Assembly: GCA_001972305.1 (NCBI GenBank)
Contig: BDDD01000377.1
Location: 53,675-117,674 of the forward strand
Direction of reading: 5' to 3'
DNA length: 64,000 nt
Source of the DNA: Cephalotus follicularis
Taxonomy: Eukaryota; Streptophyta; Magnoliopsida; Oxalidales; Cephalotaceae
Shown: positions 1-12,715 of the stretch, one piece after another
Layout: each line of letters opens with the position of its first letter
Position numbering within the stretch: position 1 is the first letter of the stretch
Position numbers and translations under genes: made by a program
The notes under the pieces: model-generated
Database searches by the model: none
Told to the model about the DNA's origin: nothing
The model's input: only the letters and a program-made list of their open reading frames with translations

Positions 1-99
1 TAGGGAATAAAGTCAAATTTTGACATCCTTCTATGTACCTACCATTAAAACTATAAGCGATGCGTACAATATTTTATCATAATTTCTTTAATTTCCTTT

Positions 100-100
<1 letters not shown>

Positions 101-152
<52 letters not shown>
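101..152. repeat. Compound microsatellite (TA)n(GA)n
   Basis: A run of about 11 TA units passes directly into about 14 GA units. A similar GT-TA-GA compound tract occurs at 23761-23822. Simple sequence only; no coding role is visible. Confidence 0.95.
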
Positions 153-155
<3 letters not shown>

Positions 156-611
156 CAATTTAGACATTGAAGTTTAACTCAAAATAGTTATTGGGGTCTA
201 GACTAAAAAAATGGATCATTTTAGGGACTGAATTATATAAATTGGATCAATTGAGGAGCAAAGGTATTAATTTAGTTATTGAAGTTTAACTCAAAGTAGT
301 TATTGGCCCTAGACTAAAAAATGGATAAATTTAGGAACCGAACTATATAAATTAAATTAATTAATGACCAAATTCATACTTTTGTCTAAAGAAATTCAAT
401 ATTTTCTTATATAAACAACATAAATTCACATAAATTGCTATGTAGTATTTAAATCAACATCTAATTTATCCATTTTTTAAAGACAAAGTATCAATTTGGT
501 CATCAATTGATCTAATTTATATAGTCCGGTTCCTAAATTAATCTTCTTCTTTTTTAGTTCAAGCCCCAATAAATGCTTTTAGTAAAAATTCAGAGCTCAA
601 ATTGATACTTT
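151..611. repeat. Foldback (inverted-repeat) MITE-like element
   Basis: The left end (starting AGTATCAATTT) and the right end (ending AAATTGATACT) are inverted copies over roughly 115 bp, with an AT-rich centre. On the left the arm is present twice in tandem (about 151-265 and 266-395). The shared core in all arms contains words such as GTTATTGGGG and GGACTGAA. No coding capacity is seen. The structure fits a foldback or Mutator-type non-autonomous element. No clear target duplication could be read because the left end abuts a GA microsatellite. The superfamily is not established. Confidence 0.6.
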
Positions 612-669
612 AGCCTATATTGTAATGGTAGGAATGATTATAAATTAACATAATGTAAAATTTTGATTA

Positions 670-1012
670 AATTTATAGGTTGAAGTCTCAAATTGCCCCT
701 TGACCTTCTACCAAATGTACGAATTACCCCATGAATTTGAAATCAGTTCAATCGATGACCTAAACTCTTAATTTTAGCTCGATTAAGGACCACACCAGGT
801 GAAAAATTTAACAATCATTAACATTACTGATGAAGCATCCTATGTCGCATTGACGTGGCACCTATAGTTGTTCAAACATACGGATTTTGATTGCCACGTC
901 AGCACAATCAGTCCGTGTTGAGGGTCCTTAATTGATCAAACTTTACAAGTTTCGGTCCTTAATTGATCCAAAATTTAAGTTTATGGGGCAAATTGATACT
1001 TATGCATAACAA
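670..1012 (+). repeat. Dispersed non-coding repeat, family R1, copy 1
   Basis: AT-rich non-coding block with landmarks CCTAAACTCTTAATTTTA, GACGTGGCACCTATAGTTG and ATTGATCAAA. The same landmarks occur in the same order on the opposite strand at 21522-21830, so this is a dispersed family. There is no ORF. It lies next to the low-coordinate end of the Tat fossil. It may be a MITE or a piece of an LTR; the class is open. Confidence 0.6.
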
Positions 1013-1527
1013 AATACTTTTTTTTTTTTGTGACTAGAGACCCCTCAAACTAAGTACCAAAGATCTCTTCTTCTTTGATAATGGACCTATGAAGCTTTTC
1101 CAGAAAGACAAGTCCCCTTGAAATCTCATATTCTGATTTTGCCAACTTTGCTAAGGCATTACCCTGGCCATTCATCTATCCGGGGATCTGGATAACTTCA
1201 AAGACTTTGAACTGCTCAGCCTTCTTTTTGACCTTATCAAGATATTTGATCATCTCGACTCTTTTTCCTCATATCTTCCCTTCAATTGGGTTACCATTAG
1301 TTGAGAGTCGCTATGCAATTTGATTTTCTCTGCTCCCATGTGCTTTGCTAGTTTTAACCTGACAATCAGTACTTCGTACTCTATTGCATTGTTTGACTTC
1401 TGAAATTCAAACTCCAGTGCATATTCAAGTGAGCTCTACAATGAAGTCTGCTAGTATTTGTGATTTGATTATTGATTTTGCCCACTTGACTAACCTTCCC
1501 AATATGTCAGGCTTTTGAATTACCTGG

Positions 1528-1675
1528 CACTACAAGAAAAAGAAGCAACTGCGAGGACCCGGGGCGAGGGGAACGGCAAGGGCATTTAATCCCCTCCCCA
1601 TTGACTAGTTTCCTTGTTTTTTTTTTTTTTAAAAAAAAGTGATAAGGTGAGGGCACTTAATGCCCTCGCCCCTAC
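1528..1675. repeat. CACTA left terminus and subterminal repeats
   Basis: The terminal inverted repeat CACTACAAGAAAAA is followed by GC-rich words GCGAGG, GGGCGAGGGG and GAGGGCA. Near 1648-1668 the words GAGGGCA and TGCCCTC face each other across a short spacer and could form a hairpin. In En/Spm elements such subterminal repeats bind the TNPA-type protein; that role is inferred here. Confidence 0.8.
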
Positions 1676-1684
1676 TTAAACTTA

Positions 1685-1935
1685 CATATCACCTTTCCTT
1701 CTTCTTTTTTTCTTTCACGTCCGCTTCCTTTTTTTTCCTTCACACTCGCGCCGCACCTGAAGCACAACATTCCGCCGCCACGTCGCAATGTCAAAAACCT
1801 CGTCAGAAACGTCGCCAGACCCTGTTTGCACGATGTGGTCGTCAGATCGTGCCACTGTTATCGCCCTCTCCACATTGCACCGCTGTTTTGTTCCCCAACG
1901 CTAGATTGCGTCGACGTTGAGCTCGAGGTCGCCAG
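1685..1935 (+). other. Possible 5' untranslated exon of the CACTA transposase transcript
   Basis: A pyrimidine-rich and then GC-rich stretch just inside the left subterminal zone ends in a good splice donor (CCAG followed by GTATTT). The next recognisable coding sequence begins near 6119, with a solo LTR lying in between. An 86-residue reading frame runs through 1660-1920 but is of low complexity and resembles no family I know, so I do not call it a protein. Spliced leaders are known for this transposon type; the exon is inferred, not proven. Confidence 0.35.
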
Positions 1936-2643
1936 GTATTTTCTTTTACTTTTATATTGTATGTTTAATTTATTTATTTAATTTTTTTAATATATACCAA
2001 TTATATATAATATGTATTTTATTTATTTATATATATCAAATTTTTTATTTTATATATATAAACTGCTATATATATATATATATACAATTTGTTCTAATAA
2101 TTGATATGGTAATTTGTTTAGATATCCGATTCATCTAGGTTTATTAAAACATGCATTTATATTCATAGGATACTGCATGATGCTGGAATAGATAAGTGAG
2201 AAGTGAATGTATACTCGAATCGAATAGATAAAATCACAAGTGTGGTACATGAACTTATAACCTATATAACCCTTTTTTGAATTTTGATTCGCGCTCATAC
2301 AATCATAATGAACCCAAATAACTATCTACAGAGTATGAAACTAACTATCATAATATATATATTCTTATATAGAGATAATGTATGAAATTGTAAAAAACTA
2401 AAACATGGTAGTAAATACCAATTGTTTAAAAAAATTTAATATCTATTTTAATTGCAATTTTAAACATTAAATTTGTATCCTGATCTTTATAACTTATTAA
2501 TTTTTCCTGATTTTTTTAACTCTTTTATTGTTTAGAAAGTACGTGACATTATATAAGGGTAACAATCGATGCAACCTTTTGTTTTTTTAAAGTAATATTG
2601 AAGTATCTTCTAGCTTTTATATTAAAATGAAAGTTTGAGGGTT
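1936..2643. other. CACTA internal non-coding DNA
   Basis: Very AT-rich, with several TA-rich stretches (for example 2060-2085). It probably belongs to a long first intron of the transposase transcript. No gene is recognised. Confidence 0.5.
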
Positions 2644-2648
2644 GATCA

Positions 2649-5600
2649 TGTGACATCCGCATTCTAGTAGTCTATGTCTGTGAGCCTGCGTGGCGTTCTG
2701 TCTGTCTGGCTAGTGGTTAGTCTATTTTTCTGGCATTTGTGACATATACATCACGACATTAACAAATTTTTATCAGTGTGATTTTATTCCGATGGTTTAT
2801 CGGTATAACAAGTAAAATTTTCCTTGTTTTAAAATTAAATGATGTTTTACTGAAATTGTTGCTAAAATTGAAAAATAAACCAAGTGGTATGTCCTAAACA
2901 TCCAAATTTATGTTCGTATCGATTAAATTCTGGACAAAAACCCAGTCTATTTTACTGAGTATAATGGGAGATGTCATTGTTACATTTTCTCTCTCTCGCT
3001 CTCCTTTCTCTCTCCTTTCTCTACCTACGCGTCACTGTCGAAGTGACGTCGGCGAGGCACCGGCCAGACCGCCGTGGCCTCCCGAGCGCACCGGACACCA
3101 CCCCGGCGCCGAAAACGGCCCCTGTGCGTGTGACCAACCGTTTCTCTCTCCCCGCCTATGTCCTGCCTCGAATCTCCCTCTCCGGAGACAATCATAGAAG
3201 GTGAGCCTAGATCCAGCATCTTGGCGTCAAGGCGAGTCGAATGCGACCAGCCCCGACCCATGACAACGCTGGCAACTCAAGTCACCGGCGAAAACAACCC
3301 CGGTCAAACACGCTCGTTCCAGCCAGATGCGGCGTCGTCGTGACCAACGAGCCTCAGATCCGTGATCCCCGACCTCCCAAGCACCAGATCCGGTCTTCCC
3401 CGCTGTTGACCGACCACCGCGCATGGCTGACACACTCCGGCCAATGGCGATGCGTGAGCCCACGCGTCGGCAGTCTCCGGCAGCGCGTTACAGACGCACG
3501 TCCAGCACTTTGACTCTGTTTTCCACATAGTGGTGTTCCGTTCCAGTTCCGCTCAGTGATTTTGACTCCGTACTCTGTTCCGACCGTTTTTGGTAAACTC
3601 TGAACTTTGTTCCGTTAGTTCTGCTTTCCGTTGAATTCCGTATTTTCGTATCTGTTATTGCAATAATATGAACTTAATTTGTGTAATCAATTCAAAATTG
3701 GATAATCTTGACAACCACTTAGACTTGCTTTAGTGATTTTGAAATTTTGTTTAATTGAAGTTTAAACGGAATTATATTGGTTTTTGTCATAACGCATTCA
3801 TGACAATGGGTATACGTTGGAGTCATGTTTGGGTTTAGGTTTTATGTAGTGTTTGAGTTTCTGATAGTCTATTGTCTGTCTATCTATCTGTCTATCTATA
3901 TGTCTGTCTGTTGTCCGTATAGCAGAGAATCATGCTTTTAAGGTCGGCAATGGAGGCGACCAGCCGTAGGACTTGTTCATCTGTTCTATGAGTGGAACGC
4001 TTTTCTTTAACCCTTTATTTATGAAATTGTTTTAAATAACTTAAAGGTTTAAACGTATTCACTTAATTGTTTCCATATCTGGATAAACTTGGATCTAGTT
4101 CATTTCTGAAATCTGTTTAAGTTTTAATATCTGATACATTATTTTAATTTTTTTAAAACGCTCGCATGATGATAGTTATAGTATGACGCTATTTTCGGTT
4201 ATATCTATATTTGATAAGAAAATGATTTCTGTATCAGTTTGAATCTATTTTAAGTATGTTTTGAAGCATTGGTGATTTTGTATTTTTGAAATATGTTAAA
4301 TATGTTTCGATGCACTGGAGATCACTGTATTGTATTAGTTATCTGTTGTTTCCCATGAGAGGCATTGTCTACACGGTAGACTTTCTGCTGATGCTTTGAC
4401 ACGACGGTGTCATTGCCACTATTTTCTGTTGGAAGTTCGACTCAACGGTGCCCAGGCTTCAACCTTACCTTGTAGACCATTTGCATCGTTATATATTTAT
4501 TCTGTTTTAAACTCTGTTAATTATTACATATATCTGAGTTTTCTGATAATTTAAGTATGTTCTAAGAAAATGATCCAACTTTCTGCTGATTCTGTTAACT
4601 TTTGTTTTATAATCTGTTTATGATAAAAACCTGATTTTCCACAGATTCTGTTAATTTCTGTTTTATAATATGTTTTATAAAAACATATTTCAGATTTTCA
4701 TTCTGTTTCTGAAATTCTGTTTAAATTGTTTTATACTTCTGGGTATAACATTTCTGCAAAAATACAATTTATTGCGAGCAAAAATCTGCCCGAGTCTTAT
4801 GTTCCATCTCACTAGTCTTGTAGACTAAACCCTTCCATTTTTAGTTATGATAGGTTAGTCTGCTGAGTTTTGTTAGCCGAAGTCAGTCAGTCTGTTGAGG
4901 TGAGACCACGAGGGCATACCTACCGATTCTGCTACACGTCTTCCATTGATTACATAATGCATCCATTATTCATACATTTATCTTCATTTGTTTTCTTTAA
5001 GTTCAGCTAAAGATATCTGTATGGCTAAAACAAAACACAAATTTTCTTTTATTGCTTTAATGTTTAATGAGTTTGACTCTTTTTCTGTATGTTTTATATT
5101 TAAAACTTTATTCTGTTGATGGATTGAGTCCGATAAATTGTTTTCTATTTTTTATTAGATGGGCGGGGCCCAAACCTATTCTGTCTATTCTGTTATTGAA
5201 ATCTGCCGACGAATGACAATATTGTTTTGATATAGTATGTTTGCTGAAGGACTCAGCCCTATTTATGTTTCATACTTTGATAATATGGTTGAGGCAAAGC
5301 CTAACCCATGCATATTTACTATTTTAATTGTGAAATTTCTCCTACGAGAGTGTGGTCGGCTAGGAGTTGAGCCCATTATATGAAATGTGTTTTTCTTTAC
5401 AGGGGGTATAGTCCGGTAAACGAATACCACATGCCCGATTTTCATAAAAATTTTAGAGTTAGAATTATTTTCAAGTTGTTGAAGAAATTCTTTTGTTTAT
5501 TAATTTTTTTTAGCTAAACATTTTTATATTCATTCTGTTTAAAAAAGTATTTCTGAAACTCTGTTCTGCTGAACCTACGATATTAGTCTCTAATGGGAGG

Positions 5601-5654
5601 CTTGAGCTTATAGTGGGCGCGACGGATCCCAGTGGGCTGGGTCCGGGCGTGTTA
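2649..5654 (+). mobile_element. Solo LTR (3006 bp), Ty3-type, inserted in the CACTA element
   Basis: It begins TGTGACATCC and ends GGGCGTGTTA, close to the TG...CA ends usual for long chromovirus (Tekay/Del-like) LTRs. Exact 5-bp target duplications GATCA lie at 2644-2648 and 5655-5659. No internal domain remains, so it is a solo LTR left by LTR-LTR recombination. A GC-rich patch at about 2960-3540 gives several spurious overlapping reading frames. It is younger than the CACTA insertion that hosts it. Family assignment is inferred from end motifs and length. Confidence 0.85.
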
Positions 5655-5659
5655 GATCA

Positions 5660-6118
5660 TGTTTAAATTTATTGCAGAGTTTAGTTACCTATTATGATTA
5701 AAGTCAAGAGAAATCTTAGATTCTCATTCATGATTCATTCAATAGGGGTGAATCATGAAATGTCCAATTCGGACAGTTCTCGCATACGTACGTCAACTGT
5801 AGGATATATTGTTATTTTGTGTACATTATTTTTTTTTAGAAAGTTTCGGTTAAACTCCTTAAACTTGTTCCTTGGATACATAATTAAACCGATTAATTCA
5901 ATTCAATTTGTGTATTTGAGGAACCATGGGGAGATGATGCACAAATTTTGTCAGAGTGAACTATGCACGTGGAATAACGATATATTAGTGGAGGTACGTA
6001 GTCAGGAATGTGATAGGGCCATACATTTTAGAGTTAGGTTATGAGATACACTTAGGAGAATGCATTTTGAAAAAAGAATACTCGAATCTAACAATCTTCT
6101 ACCCTACTTGTAGAAAAA
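5660..6118. other. CACTA non-coding DNA upstream of the transposase
   Basis: The 5' side of the transposase gene. A 116-residue reading frame at 5694-6044 resembles nothing I know and is probably fortuitous. Confidence 0.4.
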
Positions 6119-9100
6119 ATGTCTGTAGACAGGAGTTGGATGCTTCGGTGGGTTGTCCGAGGGTTACTAACGGAGGAATTTAACAGGGGTGTGCTCGGTT
6201 TCCTAGATTTTGCATTCTTAAATGGAGAGTTTGTCTACAATAGTAAGATAAAGTGTCCTTGCAACAATTGCAAGTTAAGGGCATTTGGAACTCGATCTGA
6301 AGTGCAGTTACATTTGTTGAAGAATAGTTTCACCCTCGATTACACGTTGTGGGATCAACATGGAGAAAAGAGGAAATGCGTTGGGCTGCAATAGAGCATC
6401 CAGACCTCTCAGGTATGAGAAATCTTTTTAGAGATCTTGTAATGGATGTTAGGGGTTTTGAGTTTGATACTGGTGAAGATGACGAGTTGGCCGATGAACT
6501 TCCGAATCCCAATGCAAAGAAGTTTTATGACCTACTTAAGGATGCGGATGAACCGTTGTGGAATGGCTGTAAAAAACACACTATGATGTCTATGATGACG
6601 TGACTCATGAATGTCAAGTCCAAGTATAGGATTCCAAACGAAGGGGCTGAGGAAATTCTTCAGATCGTTAAGAGCAGAATGCCTGATAATGAGAAGTTGT
6701 TGGAGTCTTATTATAAGCTGAAACATATTATAAAAACATTGGGATTAGGCTACGAAAAGATAGATGCACGTGCAATGATTGTATGTTGTATTACGAAGAG
6801 CGCAAGTATGCTACAAAGTGTCCAACATGTAATCATCCTAGATTCAAACCTAATGGTGGGGGAAAGAGAAAAAAATATGTATATTAAAAGGCTTTGCGTC
6901 ACTTTCCAGTGGCACCAATACTTTAGAGATTGTTTCAATCATATAAAACATCTGTTGATATAAGGTGGCATAGTAAGAAGATGAAGGATAATGACGGTGA
7001 CGAAGTGAGAATGGTACATCCAGTTGACGATGAAGCTTGGAAACACTTTGATATTACTTTTCCATCTTTTGCTACAGAGGTTGGCAATGTTAGAATAGGA
7101 TTAGCAACATACGGGTTTTGTCTTTTTGGGGTTAGTAGTAGTGTTTACTCTTGTTGGCCTTTTTTTGTTTTCCCATACAATCTTCCACCTTGTTTGTGTA
7201 TGACAAAGCCATTCATGTTCTTTCCCTTTACTATACCTAGACTGAAAAGCTCAGGGAAAGATATTGATGTGTTTCTGCATCCATTTTTTGACGAGTTGAA
7301 GATGTTGTGGGAAACTAGAGTTGAAACCTATGATGTGTCACGCAAGAAGAACTTTCAGATGATGGTAGCTTTAATGTGGATGATTAGTGACTTACTTGCC
7401 TATGGAATACTGTCAGACTGGAGTACTAATGGTCATTTGGCATGCCCCTATTGCATGGGTCGAAATAATTTAGATTGAAGCATAGTCAGAAATGTTCATA
7501 GTTTGACTATCATCATCAATTGTTGCCCACAAACTGCCAATTTAGAAGAGACAATAAAAAATTCTTGAAGGGTTGACGGGTGACCGAGGTGGATGTGGAG
7601 AGATTATCAGGGGAAGAGGTGGAGGATCAACTCTCCGAGTTGAATGAAGTTGTGTTTGGAAAAGGTGTACCAGGTCGTAAGATTCCTAGGTTCGAGAGAG
7701 TACGCAATTGGACTAACCGAAGTATCTTCTTCGAACTTCCTTATTGGAGTAAAGTACTAGTCAGACACAAGTTGGACGTCATGCACATCGAGAAGAATGT
7801 ATTTGAAAATATATTCAACACGGTCATGAATGTAAAGGGAAAAATGAAGGATGACTTACAAGCTCGACTTGATCTAAAAGAATTGAGAATAAGACCTGAA
7901 TTGCATGCACAAGAGGTGGATTGGCGGTTCATATTGCCAACAGCAAAATATTCATTGAAAAGTGAACATGTTAGACAAGTATGTGAATGGATGACACAGA
8001 TTAGGTTTCCGGATGACTACGCCTCTAACATATCTAAGGTTTCGGGTTTGAAGAGCCATGATTGCCATGTTTTCATGCTGAGGCTTCTTCCGATTGCATT
8101 TTCTAAGTTCTTGCCTAGAAATATCACTGTCGTTTTGGCATAGGTCAGTGAGTTTTTTTGGAATATATGCTCAATATCGAACAGTGTTGCGAAGATGGAC
8201 TTGCTCCAAAGTAACATTGTTCAAACAATTTCCAAAATAGAGACGATATTTCCTTCATCATTTTTTTATTCGATAAAACATCTTCTCGTCCACTTAGCGT
8301 ACGAAGCGAAAGTACGTGAGCTGATTCAAAATACGTGAATGTATCCAATTAATAGGTATCGTTACTTGTTATTTCTCTTTCTGAGAATGTTCATCTTTGT
8401 GTCATGTATTCTAATTACATATTATTGAATTATAGAGAGTTGTACGATCTTTAAAAGATGTTTAAGAACAAAGCTCGTGTGGAAGGGTCGATTACCGAGG
8501 TATACGTTGTTCGCGAGTTGACAATATTTTGTTCGCATTATTTCGAACCTGATATCCCGACAAGGTTGAATAGACCTGATCGAAACTACGATGGGGACGC
8601 CGTTGCAAGTAACGGATTGCTATCCATATTTAGTCATCTGGGTAAAGTACTGGGCATGACCGATGAAAGAGATATGACAAACAGAGAGTATGACACTGCA
8701 TATTTGTACATCCTCTTGAATTGTGATGAAGTCATCCCTCTGGTCGAGTAAGTGTATATATATATATATATATTGTACTAAGTTTTTTGCTTTATTTAAA
8801 CTGGAGTTGTCCAATTTGATCGTATCTCACTTGTATTCTTTGTTGTAGCGAGTACGAACAATTACTCAGTGAATTAAATCCTAATATCACCCCCAAACAA
8901 ATTAAAGAAGAATGCGATGCATACTTTGTCAAATGATTTCAAGGCCGTGTAAGTAATGCATAATCTGTCAACAAAGCGTCTGTCCATTTCATATTAGCTT
9001 TTGAATTGTCGATGTTGACTTTCATATGCATTTCATTCCGTGTGCATACATTGCACACTTAATGTTAAGAACGACAAGGAAGTGGATACCTGTGTACGAA

Positions 9101-9420
9101 ATTTAGCAAGTGGACCTAGTACAAAAGTATGGTCGTGGAAGGGGTATGTCATCAATGGGTAAAAGTTTCACACCAATTATGCATCGATGACCTCAACAAC
9201 TCAAAATTTGGTTGTCATGATCAAATGGAGCACTTGGAATAATAGTTGTAGTGACTTCTACGGAGCCTTTGTTGACGTTGTAGAGCTTGATTTCTACAAA
9301 AAAAAAAGACAACAGAGTCGTTTTATTCAAGTGTAATTAGGTTGACACTTCGGAGAGAGGTACTAGAGTAGATAAGTTTGAGATTGTTCGTTTGAACCCA
9401 AAAAAAGAACTCCCTACTGT
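6119..9420 (+). pseudogene. TNP2-type CACTA transposase, degenerate
   Basis: The product would cut and rejoin the transposon ends. Domain order is clear across successive frames. An N-terminal transposase-associated domain spans 6119-6394, with the DRSWM start motif, the CPCNNC cysteine cluster and a WDQHGE motif. The Transposase_21 (TNP2) core runs from 6400 to 8143, including LGLGYEKI, the ACPYCMG cysteine pair near 7440 and a KLDVMHIEKNVF stretch near 7770. A DUF4218-like segment follows at 8458-8751 (NKARVEGSI, FCSHYFEPD). DUF4216-like sequence lies at about 9080-9420. The frame changes several times (about 6390, 6605, 6960, 7480-7580 and 8143) and in-frame stops end most segments. Some breaks may be introns: 8752-8848 is AT-rich and could be spliced out. 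As it stands it could not make a full transposase. Confidence 0.85.
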
Positions 9421-10518
9421 TTAGCATAAAAATGTGTTGTTTTAATGCGTTATTTGTGATATTTTTATGCTTGGAATAGACTACTTTGGTTGTGTTATAT
9501 TGATTTTCAGATTTAAGTGCAAAAAGACCAAAGTGCAAGAATACTACCCAAAAGTGTGCAAATTGGAGCTTGAAAGAGTAAAGATTGAAGAATGGAAAAA
9601 TTCAGCAGAAAAAGAGACAAAAGCGTCAACGTCTTTCATACAAGTCGATGTCTTTTCTGGGTTTACACAAACGCGTCGACGTCTTTAAGAAGAAGTTGAC
9701 GTCTTTTCTGGGAAATACAACTTACTATGAAGAAGGGATCGACGTCTTTCAACATACACATCGACGTCTTTGAGTAAAATTGACCTGTAACTTTTGGAGC
9801 AAAAGAAGTCGACGTCTTTAGCCATAGAAGTCGACGTCTTTCACTCGCATCTCAGCAAAACGCGATTTTTACAAGAAGACATCGACGCCTTTCAAAAAAA
9901 GTCGACGTCTTCCTCTGCAGCAGAAATAGAAAGATTAGATTTTTGCCATATTTTGTAACTAGGATTGCTTTTATTCCGTTTTTGATCAATTGTATAGTAT
10001 ATAAACAATGTTATTTCGGCCAAATAAGGCAGAGAGTTTGTGGAAGTAGCCACCTCCCTCCTTAGTTTAGTTTTATTATGTTTTGTAACTAGTTTTTCAA
10101 GGTTTTGGGTTAGAACAAAGCCTAGATTGTTATTGTTTCAATTCCATCAACAAAAAAATCCTTGAATATTTTATTTGTTCTTCAATATTTCTGACTTCGC
10201 ACACACTTTGTTTGTCTGATTAAAATCCACAGTCATCTTGTCGGTGAAGCTGAAAGTTGGTGAATAAATGGAGCTTAATTCAATGGAGTCTACTCATACG
10301 ATTTGTCGTAACGAACACACTTCGTATAGGCCTAGAATGACTACTCATACGTCTTGTCTGATTAAAATCCACACTTCGTATAGACCTAGCATGACTACTC
10401 ATACGTCTTAAATTGGTATACTTCGCATAGGTTGGATAAATTACAACTAGTTTACGTTTCCCTGCGTTCGACCCGTTACTGCATGATCCGTGCACTTGCG
10501 GCTATAAATTTTAAAACA
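9420..10518 (+). mobile_element. LTR-like insertion inside the CACTA transposase gene
   Basis: This stretch interrupts the DUF4216-like end of the transposase. It starts near a TGTTTAGCAT word and ends near TTAAAACA, with a late segment (GCGTTCGACCC, then GCATGATCCGTGCAC) typical of the 3' ends of Ty3 LTRs. At 9620-9920 it carries a cluster of TCGACGTCTT words. A family of ACTCATACGTCTT-like repeats lies at 10285-10410. I could not find a matching target duplication, so the ends are approximate and the solo-LTR reading is an inference. Confidence 0.55.
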
Positions 10519-10992
10519 TTCTTTTAACAGTGAACAAGTTTTTGTGGCGCACGAGCCGTTCATGTTGGCAAGTCAAACTGTGCAAGTGTTCTATGCACCC
10601 ATCGTTTCCAACGATTGTAGGTACAATTGGTGGGTTACTGTGATAAAAACAAAACCTAGGAATACTTATATCATTCCTAATTATGAAGAAGAAGATGACA
10701 ATGATTTGGGTATGGATTTGACATTGCAAGAATATGTCGACAGTAGGTCACTACATTTATTTGCAGATGATGTAAGTCTTGAAAGTATTGATTCCCTTCG
10801 AGGAGATGGGGAGGATAGGATGTAGTATTGCCACCAAATGTTCGAATAAGGGATCCTACGTTAGACCATGACAACAAGGATGATGACAAAGATGAATGGG
10901 ATGAGGAGGATTCTAACACGGATGACAAGGACGAAGTGATGGAATATGATTCTGATAATCACAACGACATGGATATTGATAACATAGATTAA
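10519..10992 (+). pseudogene. C-terminal segment of the TNP2-type transposase
   Basis: It resumes the DUF4216-like region after the LTR-like insertion, with an EPFMLASQTVQVFY motif at about 10553-10594 and a WWVTVIKTKPRN motif soon after. These are the conserved C-terminal blocks of plant CACTA transposases. It is followed by a very acidic tail (repeated D, E and N up to 10992), also usual for this protein. The frame changes once near 10825 before the final stop. Confidence 0.75.
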
Positions 10993-11145
10993 ACTGTAAG
11001 TTAATAGTGTAGTATATGTAGTAAATGATATTTGCAATAGTATTCTTAATCTTCTAATTTTGCATGACATTATAATTTAATAATATATAGTAGAAAAACT
11101 GTATACAATTTGTGTTGATTTTAAATACGGTGAGTTCTTACAGAG

Positions 11146-12715
11146 ATGCCACGCAGGGTAACACGTTCATCGATTGTTGGAGCTTCCACTACAACTTTCG
11201 GTTCTTCGCGTCCTGAGTTGGATGACCTGGACTTAAACATTCCCAGTGCTAGTAAGGAAATTTATTATATCACAATTTTTTATTAAATTGTTTTTGGTAT
11301 GTACGTATATATTTTGTTATATATATTTACAGTCAAACGTAAACATGATTTTGAATCAGACTCTCATCAGCAACGGATGAGGGGAGTTCGTAGAGGGGCG
11401 GACAAGCGCCCACAGGGGGTGGAAGATGTAGGCTTGTTCGTCATATTAGTGCGATGGGGTAAGTAACAAGTAATTTGAGTACATTTTTTTTAAACTAACC
11501 TATTATGTTGGTACTAATATTTGTTTAATTGCAGATTTTTTGATGATTTGGATGTCAAGAACATGATAGCGATCCTCATCAAGGCCAGAATAATGTACCC
11601 TTGGACGATGTGGAGCTAGTGGCCTGATTTAGAAAATGAACTTTTGTGGGAGAAGTTACTGGTGAGTGAAACTGTTTCAGTTAACAACTAGTATTATTCA
11701 AGTTATTTTTATTTTCGTTGTTGATTGACTTTGATATTTGGTTGGAGTACTTTCACTTTCTGACATCTGATGCACACAGCAAACCCGCCTTCCATAATTA
11801 TGTGCAAGAGAATTACCCAAAATGGATGCGTAAATTTAGAAATAAGTCCATGACCAATGCTGGTGTGTATTAGATGAATCCTGAGTGTAAGCGGTATGGC
11901 CCAGCAGAGATAACAGAGCCTGTGTGGGAGTAGATGGTGGACATTTGGATGACAGAGGATTTCCAAAAGAAGGCAAGAACAAATGCCACCAATGGGAGGA
12001 GCGAATCCTACACCGCCTACACTGGCGATAGCTACACGATGTAGAGGCAACTTAAGATTAGGGTAAGTAATAAACTTCATTTATAATTATGGTGATTAAT
12101 GTTTTCTTTGTTATTATTGATCTACACTTTTTGTGTTTCAAACTTATTCGAAATAGCATTTGACTTGCGGAGGCCAAGGGGAAAGGGATTGGGGATGTAT
12201 ACTTCAACATCCATCGGAATATGAAGGAGGACACTTTTCCACCTCCTGTTGTAGTGAAGAGGGTGGTGAGTCACAAACTATAATGAATATGTCAATTACC
12301 ATTTATATTTCAATTGCTTATCTGATTAAACTTGTTTTTTTTGTAGGAGAGGTACAAGGATGCTAATGGGTTAGATACTGTGGAAGGGCCCCATGGTACT
12401 AGTGGGCCAGCTCCCATTAACATCGTGGCATGGACAGAGGTGACTAAAGGTACGCGGAAGGACAAGATCCGTGGGTTGGGGAACTGTATGACTTCCACGA
12501 TGATGCTACCACAAGCACTTCGTAATTCATCAGCAATGGGCAGTCAGAGTCACCTCGTCACTTCACAGCCACCATACACTGGCCCTGGGACAGATGCAGG
12601 CTATAGCGAGGAGGTCATAGAGCTTCGACAACAGATGGCCGGCGACAACGATGGAGGCTCACATGGCTCAAATGACACAGCTGACTCAGATGATGGCCGC
12701 TCAGATGGGATGTAG
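11146..12715 (+). pseudogene. Second CACTA ORF, Transposase_24-like, with intron remnants
   Basis: In plant CACTA elements the second gene encodes a TNPA-like or Transposase_24 protein thought to bind subterminal repeats. An ATG at 11146 opens an exon (start MPRRVTRSS) ending at a donor near 11250. An acceptor TTTACAG near 11332 restores the frame, and the next exon ends at a clean GTAAGT near 11460. Later segments show YVQENYPKWMRKFRNKS near 11800-11850, a GGRSESYTAYTGDS-like block near 11995-12035, and WTEVTKGTRKDKIRGLG at 12432-12482. That order matches Transposase_24. Several in-frame stops and at least one frame change after the second intron make it non-functional. It lies about 150 bp after the transposase end, same strand. 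Confidence 0.75.

Noticed and set aside
1660-1920. 86-residue frame near the CACTA left end
   Set aside because: Low-complexity start (runs of F and S), no family resemblance; better explained as a non-coding leader exon.
2910-3528. Six overlapping reading frames on both strands in a GC-rich patch
   Set aside because: They lie inside the 3-kb solo LTR, overlap each other in every frame and show no domain. GC richness alone removes stops.
9620-9920. CRISPR-like short repeats
   Set aside because: Word spacing is irregular, there are no constant-length spacers and the setting is a plant LTR.
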